Source: Mycobacterium colombiense
GTDB lineage: Bacteria; Actinomycetota; Actinomycetes; Mycobacteriales; Mycobacteriaceae
NCBI RefSeq assembly: GCF_001953985.1
Contig: NZ_MBEI01000046.1
Coordinates: 1-64,000 of the forward strand
Reading direction: 5' to 3'
Length of the DNA: 64,000 nt
Position 1 is the first letter of the stretch; each line of letters starts with the position of its first letter. Below are positions 44,599-52,073 of the stretch, piece after piece. Made by a program: the position numbers and the translations under genes. Under the pieces are notes generated by a model that saw only the letters and a list, made by a program, of their open reading frames with translations, was not told where the DNA came from and did no database searches.

Positions 44599-45368
44599 CG
44601 AAATACGACCTCGCCCACCGCGAGCAGTCGCGGAAGCACGTAACCCGGCAGGATGGGCGTCGATTGGCTTCCATTGGGCTCGAACTGACTTCGATAGAAG
44701 TGCGCGGCGCGGCGCTTGCGTTCCGTCGGCCAGCCGGGCGCGGGTACGGAATAGGCCTGGTCCCACGGCACGGCCGGGTCGTCCGGAATTGCCCAGTGCC
44801 ACATCCACACCGGGTATTCCAGCAACGCGGCACCGCTGCGCGCACACGCCGCCGCTGCCGCCCGTCCCACGGCTTCATGATCGGGATGGCCGTCGCCCCG
44901 CCACGTCGCCGCGCACCAGGTCGCAGGCCCCGCGGCCTCCAGGATTTCGGTCAGCCTCTCGGCGAGCCTGTCTTCGTGATCGGTCAGCTCACCATCCGGC
45001 AAACCCAGGGATATCGGGGGCGGGGTGCCTAAAAAGGTTGTGGCCCTGCGTAATTCGTACCTACGGGTAGTTTCCATACGAAGCCGGTCCGAAGCTGACG
45101 CGCCGGGATGCGCGGCTCCGCCGTCGCTGACCGAGACGACCTGAACGGCAACTCCGGTCGCGGTCAGTTGTGCGATCGTCGCGCCCAGACCCAGGGTTTC
45201 ATCATCGGGGTGCGGGGCCACCACGATCAGCCGGGGGCACTCCGTCGGATCCAGTGTCGGCAGCGGCTTCTCCGCAAATGCGGCCAGCCACAACGGGGCC
45301 GGCGTGCCACCGTGGGTCAGCGGCTTGACCGCAAACCTTGCGCAGTTGCCTGCAGGCAGAGTCTTCAT
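44595..45368 (-). CDS. PIG-L family N-deacetylase
   Basis: 257 residues. The LmbE/PIG-L zinc motif APHPDDETLG is at 51-60 and the second His motif GHPDHEAVG lies near residue 160. MshB (mycothiol) and Mca share this fold; substrate residues differ and this is a distinct paralogue. It removes an acyl group from an N-acyl amino sugar or conjugate. ATG 45368 overlaps the acyl-CoA dehydrogenase stop (ATGA), and its own stop overlaps the methyltransferase start. Upstream in-frame codons lie inside the preceding gene. Confidence 0.87.
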   Translation of the reverse strand: MKTLPAGNCARFAVKPLTHGGTPAPLWLAAFAEKPLPTLDPTECPRLIVVAPHPDDETLGLGATIAQLTATGVAVQVVSVSDGGAAHPGASASDRLRMETTRRYELRRATTFLGTPPPISLGLPDGELTDHEDRLAERLTEILEAAGPATWCAATWRGDGHPDHEAVGRAAAAACARSGAALLEYPVWMWHWAIPDDPAVPWDQAYSVPAPGWPTERKRRAAHFYRSQFEPNGSQSTPILPGYVLPRLLAVGEVVFR

Positions 45369-46318
45369 GAAGTACTCATCGCCCGCTGGCCCGCCAGCCG
45401 TCCGAGCTCGGCCAGATCCCGCTCGGCATGGCTCTGCCGGATGTAAATGCTCAGGTCGGCGACCCGCTGCGCGTGCCTGCCGTCCTGGCATAGCGGGCCG
45501 GGGCCCAACGCGCGTCCGGTGCGGGTGATGGCTTCATCGACGGCGTGTTCCACCACCGTGCGAACGCGACGAGCCAGCAGTTGCGCCCTGCCGGACTTGT
45601 CGAACGGGTCGTCGTCGACCTGACTTGCGGCCGTCGCCAGGATCGCGTCGCTGGCCGCCAGCGCGGCGTCCACCGCGCCCAAGTGCGCCAGCGAGTACGC
45701 GTCGGCCGATTGGCTTGCGGCGCAGCGATATAGCGGGTCGGCGACCCTACGGGCACCGCCGAGCCAGCAGGCGGCCACGCCGATGGCGCCGTGCCAGAAA
45801 CCGGGCCGGGTCAGATAATCTCCGGGGTCGCCTACGGCGACGGCCTGGGCGTTGGTGAACTGGACCGGCCTGGTGTCGCTGCCGGCCATCCCGGCGTTCC
45901 ACCAGGTGCTGGGCAACGCCTTGATCGTCGGGTCGGTCGCGGTGACCGCGAACAGGCCACGTGTCCCGTCGTCGAATCGCGCGGTCACCAGTGCGTGAGT
46001 GCAGAAGCCCGCGCCCGAACACCACACCTTGGTGCCGTTCAGAGTGTACGCACCGTCGGTATTGGTAGCGGTCAGCATCGCGTCCGGGGCCTCCGCCGCC
46101 CACACGCCCCACAGCTGCCCCGGTTCGGGCGGCTTGCCGCCCAACTCGTGAAGTATCGCGACGGCGTCTACGTGGGCCTCCGCGATCCTGGCCGCGACGA
46201 TGTTGTCTTCGGCCAGCTGTGCCAGCCGGTGCCAGCGTTCGGCTGTCCGACCCGAGGCGGGAAGCGGCAACTCGAGTCGACCGGACTCCAGCCAATGCTC
46301 AACCATCCCCGCGGTCAC
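45365..46318 (-). CDS. Acyl-CoA dehydrogenase-like flavoprotein (short)
   Basis: 317 residues, shorter than the usual 380. The middle beta domain is clear (LWGVWAAEAPDAMLTATNTDGAYTLNGTKVWCSGAG, in parts, with the family's GTKxWxSG pattern), as are the C-terminal helical bundle (RCAASQSADAYSLAHLGAVDAALA) and the terminal Arg-rich segment. The N-terminal helical domain is reduced, and the usual catalytic Glu cannot be assigned by eye. It may therefore oxidise something other than a simple acyl-CoA. GTG 46318 overlaps the GT2 stop; TTG 46324 is an alternative. Confidence 0.78.
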   Translation of the reverse strand: MTAGMVEHWLESGRLELPLPASGRTAERWHRLAQLAEDNIVAARIAEAHVDAVAILHELGGKPPEPGQLWGVWAAEAPDAMLTATNTDGAYTLNGTKVWCSGAGFCTHALVTARFDDGTRGLFAVTATDPTIKALPSTWWNAGMAGSDTRPVQFTNAQAVAVGDPGDYLTRPGFWHGAIGVAACWLGGARRVADPLYRCAASQSADAYSLAHLGAVDAALAASDAILATAASQVDDDPFDKSGRAQLLARRVRTVVEHAVDEAITRTGRALGPGPLCQDGRHAQRVADLSIYIRQSHAERDLAELGRLAGQRAMSTS

Positions 46319-47040
46319 ACGCAATCACCCGCCACCGTTCTCCCCAATTGCTCGAGGTGATGGGCGAATCCCAATGGGGCCCGGGCCCGAGTTCGCGCCG
46401 ACGTGATCACCGAAAGTTCTGTGTCACGGTGTATGCGATAGCCGGCGGCTTCGAACCGCTCGACCAAGTCGACGTCCTCGCCGGTCTGCAAGGTGTGGAA
46501 GCCGCCCACGCGCCAATACGCCCGGGCGCTGAAGCCCATGTTGGCACCGTGGATGTGGTCGTGATCGCCGTTTCGGCATGCGAGATGCGCTTGGTAACAA
46601 CGCATGTAGCGGTCTACGAGGTCGGCATTGTGCTGACGCCAATCGGTTACGCGCACCACGCCCAACACCATGTCCGCGCCGACGCTGAGTTGGTGGAGCA
46701 GCCAGCCGGGGTCGACCCGGCTGTCGGCGTCGGTGGTGGCGAACCAGCTTCTGGCGTCGTCGCCCAGTAGCGATCGCGCGTAACCGAAGCCGACCGCGCG
46801 GGCCGTCCCGACGTTGTGCACGTCGACGCTGATGAAGTGCACATCGGGGCCGTACTCGCCGGCCAGCTCGTCGCTGCCGTCCTCGCAGCCGTCGAGCACC
46901 ACCACAATCGTGACCGGAATCGGTGCACATAGGGCGGCGGTCAGTACCGCGCGTAGGCAGGTCGGCAGCTTTGCCCGCTCGTTGTGAGCGGGGATCACGA
47001 CGGCGGCAGCATCGTAAACGCATGGCACGGCAGCTGACAT
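46315..47040 (-). CDS. Family 2 glycosyltransferase
   Basis: 241 residues, GT-A fold. AAVVIPAHNERAKL at the start, VLDGCEDGS, and the metal/nucleotide DxD-like TTDADSRVDPGWL, then HGANMGFSARAYWRVGGF and GEDVDLVERF, the ED acceptor motif. No membrane segments. It transfers a sugar from a nucleotide donor. First gene of the GT2-ACAD-PIG-L-MTase operon. ATG 47040 fits the fold start; an ATG 45 bp upstream is possible. A SigF-like element lies upstream. Confidence 0.85.
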   Translation of the reverse strand: MSAAVPCVYDAAAVVIPAHNERAKLPTCLRAVLTAALCAPIPVTIVVVLDGCEDGSDELAGEYGPDVHFISVDVHNVGTARAVGFGYARSLLGDDARSWFATTDADSRVDPGWLLHQLSVGADMVLGVVRVTDWRQHNADLVDRYMRCYQAHLACRNGDHDHIHGANMGFSARAYWRVGGFHTLQTGEDVDLVERFEAAGYRIHRDTELSVITSARTRARAPLGFAHHLEQLGRTVAGDCV

Positions 47041-47049
47041 AACCCAAGA

Positions 47050-47074
47050 TTTCCCAACTAGCCACAAGTTAAAC
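47050..47074 (-). promoter_or_regulatory. Possible SigF-like promoter of the GT2 operon
   Basis: Minus strand GTTT, 15 nt, GGGAAA; the -10 deviates from GGGTAT. It lies 10 bp before ATG 47040. Confidence 0.3.
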
Positions 47075-47092
47075 GGCTTTACCACCGTTGCA

Positions 47093-47118
47093 GGTTGTTT
47101 CAGCCGCAGGCCGGGTAT
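47093..47118 (+). promoter_or_regulatory. SigF-like promoter before the nucleotidyltransferase gene
   Basis: GGTT, 16 nt, GGGTAT, one mismatch; the -10 ends 12 nt before ATG 47131, so the mRNA would be nearly leaderless. Confidence 0.4.
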
Positions 47119-47130
47119 GACCTATGCACC

Positions 47131-47709
47131 ATGGCAGCCATCGACGCCCACCCCGACGCTCCCGGGTGCACCCCGCAGTTGCGGGACGCGCTGCGCGCCG
47201 CGGCGTCGGCGCTCAAGGAGAACGGGCCACGATTCGCGTTGGCCGGCAGCTACGCGCTATGGGCTTACGGCGCACCGGAACCCAGCCACGACGTGGACTT
47301 GGTGGTAGCGGAGCCCGATGTGGAAGCGGCCGTGGCAACCCTGGCCGGAGCCGGGTTCGTCATCGAGCGCCCGCCGGAGGATTGGCTGTTCAAGGCTCGC
47401 ATCGCCGACACGCTCGTCGATGTCCTGCATCGCATCAACGGGGTGCCGGTCGACACCGGCACGCTGGACCGTGCCGAACAGTATGACGTGCTGGCCATCA
47501 AAATGCCGGTGCTGCCGCCGACCATGGTGCTGGTTCAGCAGCTGCGCTCGCTCGGTGAGCACCATTGTGACTTCGCCAAGTTGCTACCGGCCGTGCGCGC
47601 GGTGCGCGAACGGCTGGACTGGGATGCGATCAGAACGCAGACCGCCGACAACGACTACGCGATCGCGTTCCTGGTCTTGGTCGACCGACTCGGCCTGACG
47701 AGTCAGTGA
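47131..47709 (+). CDS. Nucleotidyltransferase-fold protein
   Basis: 192 residues. The nucleotidyltransferase core GSYALWAYGAPEPSHDVDLVV carries the G-S and D-x-D metal motif near residues 38-56. It then has an alpha/beta region (LVDVLHRINGVPVD) and a helical C-terminus. It belongs to the broad MNT/AbiEii-like superfamily, some of whose members are toxins that modify tRNA or proteins, or antitoxins. No partner toxin or antitoxin gene is adjacent, so a stand-alone housekeeping role is equally possible. Its end overlaps the convergent gene's end by 7 bp. Confidence 0.7.
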   Translation: MAAIDAHPDAPGCTPQLRDALRAAASALKENGPRFALAGSYALWAYGAPEPSHDVDLVVAEPDVEAAVATLAGAGFVIERPPEDWLFKARIADTLVDVLHRINGVPVDTGTLDRAEQYDVLAIKMPVLPPTMVLVQQLRSLGEHHCDFAKLLPAVRAVRERLDWDAIRTQTADNDYAIAFLVLVDRLGLTSQ

Positions 47710-47960
47710 TTACGCAGTTTGGCGACCAGCTTGTCTTTACTCAGGCTCGAATAGCCCGACATGCCAAGCTCTTTGGCGCGCTTCTTGAGCTCGGGCACGG
47801 TCCAGTCCTGGTACGAACCGGACTTGCCGCCCCTGCGGGCGACCTTCGACTTACCCTGTCCGGCGGCCGCATTCGAAATCCGTGCGGCCTTCTCTTTGGA
47901 GTCGCCCTTCTTGCGTAAATCTTGGTACAACTTTTCGTTCTTGATCGACGAACGCGGCAT
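47703..47960 (-). CDS. Small basic protein with Rho N-terminal/SAP-like domain (DUF7218-like)
   Basis: 85 residues. A Lys/Arg-rich N-terminus (LYQDLRKKGDSKEKAARISNAA) precedes a C-terminal Rho_N/SAP-like helix-extended-loop-helix (WTVPELKKRAKELGMSGYS; LSKDKLVAKLRNH). This fold binds nucleic acid. Similar small proteins are widespread in actinobacteria and annotated as hypothetical or DUF7218. ATG 47960 follows GGAGGATG. It may act as a DNA- or RNA-binding stress protein (inference); it lies next to katE on the same strand. Confidence 0.75.
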   Translation of the reverse strand: MPRSSIKNEKLYQDLRKKGDSKEKAARISNAAAGQGKSKVARRGGKSGSYQDWTVPELKKRAKELGMSGYSSLSKDKLVAKLRNH

Positions 47961-48033
47961 GATTCATCCTCCTGTCCACGATGAGACGCCTGACTCTCCG
48001 GGTGCCCGCACTGGGCGCATAAAAAACCACGTC

Positions 48034-50136
48034 CTAGGCGGGAACCGGGTCTGTGCGCCGTTCCCAGCACCGGTGCCGGGCAAGAGCGGCGGCGAATTCC
48101 TCGACGAAGCGGTCCGGCAACTCATCGGCCGCGGCCTTGGTGGTGATGACGGATTGATCGTTGAGCACGTCGGTGTCCTCGGCCAGGCGGTTGGTGACAC
48201 CGGCGGTGCGCAGCAGGTCAACGCCCGCACCATAGGCACCGATCGGCTTCAAGTGTTTGTAGGCCTCGGTCACGAAGTGCACGGCGTAGCCGTCATTGGA
48301 CAGGGTCGATACGGACCGCGGCCCACACGCGACCACGACGGCGTCGTACAGCACCGACGCCATCGACGTGAACGAGCGGTCGACGGGTAGCTCGCCGCCG
48401 GATCCGCCCTCCAATGTGCCGCCGGCGACCGGGGCCAGCACCTCGACCATCGCGCCGCGTTCGCCCATCTGCTCGATGAAGCGTTGGGTGCCCACTACGT
48501 CAACCCCGTCGGCTGCCAGGACGGCGATCTTGCGCGAGGCGATGGTGTCGCTGACGCCGATTTGGGACAGTGCCGGTGACGCGACCACTTGGTCGTCGAC
48601 TGGCTCCTCCGGCGGCTCGGGTAACCCCAGCTTGGCCGCCACCCGGGCGGCCAGCCCGCCGTCCACCCGTGCGAGTTGTTCCACCACGGCCGAGCGGATC
48701 TCGGGCATTTCGACCTTGCCGAGTTCGAAGGCGAACGCGGCGACGATGTGTTCGGCTTCCACCGGCGACATGCTCTGCCAGAACATTCGCGCCTGACTGT
48801 AGTGATTCTCAAACGACTTGGCGCGCTTGCGCATTGCCTGCCCGTCGAGCCGCTCGGTGTAGTGGCGGAAGACATTCTCGTCGGCCAGAGCGGGGCAGCC
48901 GCCACCGATGCTGTTCTTGAAGTAGCTCGAGCGCCCCTGCGGGATCGCGTGCTGCCCGTAGCCGTCGTGCTGATTGGTCCGGACCTCGGCCACCGGCCGG
49001 TTGATCGGCAGCTGAGCGAAGTTGGGGCCGCCCAAGCGGATCAGCTGAGTGTCCAGATAGGAGAAGTTGCGGAACTGCAGCAGCGGATCGTTCGTGAAGT
49101 CGATGCCGGGCACCACGTTGGCCGTGTGGAACGCGACCTGCTCGGTTTCGGCGAAGAAGTTGTCCGGGTTGCGGTTCAGCACCATCTTGCCCACCGGCCG
49201 TACTGGAACCTGTTCCTCGGGAATGATTTTCGTCGCGTCAAGCAGGTCGAAATCGAACTTGAACTCATCGGCCTCGGCGACGAGCTGCACGCCGAGCTCC
49301 CACTCCGGGAACTGGCCCGACTCGATCGCCTCCCACAGATCGCGGCGGTTGTAGTCGGGATCCTTGCCGGCGATCTTCTGGCATTCGTCCCAGATCAGCG
49401 AGTGCACACCGAGCCGCGGCTTCCAGTGGAACTTCACGAAAGTGCCTTCCCCGCCGCTGTTTACCAGTCGGAAGGTATGCACGCCGAAGCCCTGCATCAT
49501 GCGGTAGCTGCGCGGCAACGCCCGGTCGGACATCAGCCACATGATGGTGTGCAGGGTCTCGGGCTGCAGCGACACGAAGTCCCACAGCGTGTCATGCGCC
49601 GACTGCGCCTGCGGAATCTCGTTGTGCGGCTCGGGTTTCACCGCGTGTACGAAGTCGGGGAACTTGATGCCGTCCTGGATGAAGAACACCGGGAAGTTGT
49701 TGCCCACCAGATCGTAATTGCCTTGTTCGGTATAGAACTTGGTGGCAAAGCCGCGCACGTCGCGGACCGTGTCAGCAGATCCGCGCGACCCGGCCACCGT
49801 GGAGAACCGGACGAACACCGGAGTCTGAACGCCCGGAGTGGTCAGGAATTTCGCCGCGGTGTAGTCCGCCAGCCAGTCGTCGTACGGCTCGAAATAGCCG
49901 TAGGCGCCGGCGCCTCGCGCATGCACCACGCGCTCCGGAATGCGCTCGTGGTCGAAGTGAGTGATCTTCTCCCGGGCGTGGAAGTCCTCCAGCAGTGTCG
50001 GGCCCCGCTCGCCGACCGTCAGCGAATCGTCGGTGTGGTCGACGCGGACGCCCTGCTGCGTGGTCAGGTAACCGGTGTCGCGACGGAACCGCGCCGGCTC
50101 CAGATCGCGTTGTTTCGGGTTCTGCTCGGTGGCCAT
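48034..50136 (-). CDS. katE: Large-subunit catalase KatE (HPII-type, clade 2)
   Basis: 700 residues, typical of the large-subunit catalases. Catalytic His in [13 protein letters not shown], distal Asn region in [11 protein letters not shown], proximal heme Tyr in [13 protein letters not shown], and an extra C-terminal domain (from about 530) of the DJ-1/PfpI class, with [15 protein letters not shown] and [10 protein letters not shown]. It converts H2O2 to water and O2 with heme d or b in the cytosol. ATG 50136 follows GAAAGGAG. A SigF-like promoter lies 26 bp upstream, as expected for a stationary-phase catalase. It is divergent from the cheB-like gene. Confidence 0.93.
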   Translation of the reverse strand: MATEQNPKQRDLEPARFRRDTGYLTTQQGVRVDHTDDSLTVGERGPTLLEDFHAREKITHFDHERIPERVVHARGAGAYGYFEPYDDWLADYTAAKFLTTPGVQTPVFVRFSTVAGSRGSADTVRDVRGFATKFYTEQGNYDLVGNNFPVFFIQDGIKFPDFVHAVKPEPHNEIPQAQSAHDTLWDFVSLQPETLHTIMWLMSDRALPRSYRMMQGFGVHTFRLVNSGGEGTFVKFHWKPRLGVHSLIWDECQKIAGKDPDYNRRDLWEAIESGQFPEWELGVQLVAEADEFKFDFDLLDATKIIPEEQVPVRPVGKMVLNRNPDNFFAETEQVAFHTANVVPGIDFTNDPLLQFRNFSYLDTQLIRLGGPNFAQLPINRPVAEVRTNQHDGYGQHAIPQGRSSYFKNSIGGGCPALADENVFRHYTERLDGQAMRKRAKSFENHYSQARMFWQSMSPVEAEHIVAAFAFELGKVEMPEIRSAVVEQLARVDGGLAARVAAKLGLPEPPEEPVDDQVVASPALSQIGVSDTIASRKIAVLAADGVDVVGTQRFIEQMGERGAMVEVLAPVAGGTLEGGSGGELPVDRSFTSMASVLYDAVVVACGPRSVSTLSNDGYAVHFVTEAYKHLKPIGAYGAGVDLLRTAGVTNRLAEDTDVLNDQSVITTKAAADELPDRFVEEFAAALARHRCWERRTDPVPA

Positions 50137-50161
50137 GGCTCGCTCCTTTCAACGGAGGGGA

Positions 50162-50186
50162 ATACCACCGGCCGCTCGGTGCAAAC
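50162..50186 (-). promoter_or_regulatory. SigF-like promoter for katE
   Basis: Minus strand GTTT, 15 nt, TGGTAT; only the first -10 base differs from consensus. The -10 ends 25 nt before ATG 50136. Confidence 0.5.
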
Positions 50187-50249
50187 GGCGCTAGCGCCCA
50201 GCTATTCAGCGGCCGCCGGATTACCTACGATCTATAGGGGTAGTCGAAA

Positions 50250-51263
50250 GTGGTGATCGAGACGGCTGAAGTCGGCGCCCTGCAAGGTGTGGTAGCGATC
50301 GGTGCGTCGGCCGGCGGAGTCGAAGCGCTGTCGAATTTTGCCGCCGGTTTATCGCCGGACGTGCCCTATGCCTACATGATGGTGCTTCATGTGCCCGCCG
50401 GTGCGCCCAGCATCCTGGCCCGGATCGTCGACCGCAGCGGTCCGCTGCCCGCAGTCGCTGCCCAAGACGGCGCGCGCCTCGAGCCGGGCCACATCTATGT
50501 CGGCATTCCGGATCGCCATCTGCTGGTCGCCGACCATCGGGTGTTGCTGTCACAGGGGCCGACCGAGAACGGGCACCGGCCCGCCATCAACGCGTTGTTC
50601 CGGTCGGTCGCGCTGACATTCGGCCCCCGCGCCATCGGCGTGCTGCTCTCCGGCGTGCTCGACGATGGCGTGCTGGGAATGGCCGCCATCCGCTCGCGGG
50701 GCGGCACGACCATCGGACAGTCGGCCGAGGACGCTTTGTTCCCGGCGATGCCGACCAACGCCCTGGACGCCGGTGTGGTGGATCGGCAGGCTTCGGCGGC
50801 CGACATCGGCGCCGTCCTCAAGGAGCTGTCGCACCGAGAAATAGAGGATTCCGATATGGAGCGCGACTCTGCGATGGAGCTCGAGAACCGCATCGCCAAG
50901 ATGTCACGGTTCGCGACCGACTTCGACACCGAAAAACTGGGGCCCCCCTCTGGCTATACCTGTCCCGACTGCAACGGCTCGCTGGTTTCCATCAGCGAGG
51001 GCAACTTCCGTTGTCAGGTGGGGCATGCCTGGACGGGCGAGGCGCTGCTCGGCGCGCGCGACACCGAGCTCGAGACGGCGATGTGGATCGCCGTGCGCAG
51101 CCTGCGGGAAAAGGCGAAGCTGGCCCGCGACATGGCCGGCAAAGCCGGCACGGGGCTGCTGTCGCGGCGCTACGCCGCGATAGCGGAGGAGACCGAACGC
51201 GCGCTGACCCTGCTCAGCGACCGCCTGTCGACGACCGCTGAGCACGAGGGTGAAGCAGGATGA
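50250..51263 (+). CDS. CheB-type protein-glutamate methylesterase with C-terminal zinc-ribbon-like extension
   Basis: 337 residues. CheB methylesterase domain (about 12-190): nucleophile Ser in AIGASAGG, His in LHVPAG and Asp in GVLDDG form the triad. No receiver domain is present, so it is not regulated by CheA-type phosphorylation. The C-terminal 130 residues contain a CPDCNG...RCQVGH zinc-ribbon-like motif and a long helix; this region is common in environmental CheB proteins. It removes methyl groups from Glu or deamidates Gln in a receptor-like partner; no MCP gene is present. It overlaps the STAS/HATPase gene by four bases (ATGA). Confidence 0.85.
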   Translation: MVIETAEVGALQGVVAIGASAGGVEALSNFAAGLSPDVPYAYMMVLHVPAGAPSILARIVDRSGPLPAVAAQDGARLEPGHIYVGIPDRHLLVADHRVLLSQGPTENGHRPAINALFRSVALTFGPRAIGVLLSGVLDDGVLGMAAIRSRGGTTIGQSAEDALFPAMPTNALDAGVVDRQASAADIGAVLKELSHREIEDSDMERDSAMELENRIAKMSRFATDFDTEKLGPPSGYTCPDCNGSLVSISEGNFRCQVGHAWTGEALLGARDTELETAMWIAVRSLREKAKLARDMAGKAGTGLLSRRYAAIAEETERALTLLSDRLSTTAEHEGEAG

Positions 51264-52018
51264 ACGACCTGAACCCCGCCGTTCTGATCCAGGGGGAATC
51301 GCAAGAGGACGTGCCCACGCTGGTGGTGGCGGGCGTGCTCGACAGCTCGACTTATCGAACCGTCCGCGATGCCGTCATCAAGGCCGCGATCGACGAGCCG
51401 CACGCGGTCATCGTCGACATCAACCGTCTGCACGCGCCATCGGCTTCGGCCTGGGCGGCATTCACCAGCGCCCGCTGGCACGTCAGCGTCTGGCCCGACG
51501 TGCCGATCCTGCTGGTGTGCGCCGAACCGCGGGTGCGGCAGGAGATCGGCGCGGCCGGCGTCACCCGTTACGTGCCAGTGCATTCCACCCTCGAGCTCGC
51601 GCTGGACGCCGTGCGGGGCCAGACCCTCCAGTTACGGCGGCGGGCGCGCACCGAACTTCCGCGCAACATCAGCAGCCTCGATATCGCTCGCAGCGCCGTT
51701 ACCGAGTGGCTTACCCAATGGAATATCCGTGAGGTCATACCGGTCGCGGCGACGGTGGCGACGGTCTTCATCGAGAACGTCCTCGACCACACCGAGAGCG
51801 CCCCGGTGCTGATCGTCGAGAGTTACCAAGACAGCGTCACCGTCGCGGTCGAGGACCACAGCTACCATCTGCCGGGCCGGCACGAGGACGCCCACCGCGG
51901 CGCCGACATCGTCTCCGGACTGGCCATCGTGTCCGCGCTGTGCCGGGCGTGGGGCACCACCCCCACATCGTCGGGGAAAACGGTGTGGGGATCGGTCGGG
52001 CGGCAAGACCAGCTCTGA
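51260..52018 (+). CDS. STAS domain-HATPase fusion (RsbW/SpoIIAB-like regulator)
   Basis: 252 residues. The N-terminal STAS-like domain (about 1-115) has VAGVLDSSTYRTVRDAV and the phosphorylatable-Ser region RLHAPSASAWAAF. The C-terminal HATPase domain (about 130-250) shows the N-box FIENVLDHTES and a degenerate G-box (VAVEDHSYHLP). The usual DxGxG is weak, so nucleotide binding may be altered. STAS antagonists and RsbW-like kinases are normally separate partners that switch anti-sigma activity; here they are one chain. It is translationally coupled to the CheB-like gene, suggesting that methylation-type signalling feeds a partner switch controlling a sigma factor (inference). Confidence 0.78.
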   Translation: MNDLNPAVLIQGESQEDVPTLVVAGVLDSSTYRTVRDAVIKAAIDEPHAVIVDINRLHAPSASAWAAFTSARWHVSVWPDVPILLVCAEPRVRQEIGAAGVTRYVPVHSTLELALDAVRGQTLQLRRRARTELPRNISSLDIARSAVTEWLTQWNIREVIPVAATVATVFIENVLDHTESAPVLIVESYQDSVTVAVEDHSYHLPGRHEDAHRGADIVSGLAIVSALCRAWGTTPTSSGKTVWGSVGRQDQL

Positions 52019-52073
52019 CGCCGCGAGTAGTGTTCAAGTCCTTCGGTGGACCCCTTATCCGGACGGGACTTGC

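Noticed and set aside
47961..48033. T-rich stretch after katE as a terminator
   Set aside because: A T6 run is present on the minus strand, but the nearest stem has only six paired bases and lies about 13 nt upstream of the run.
48676..50256. A 526-residue plus-strand frame opposite katE
   Set aside because: Antisense shadow of catalase, whose catalytic motifs are clear.
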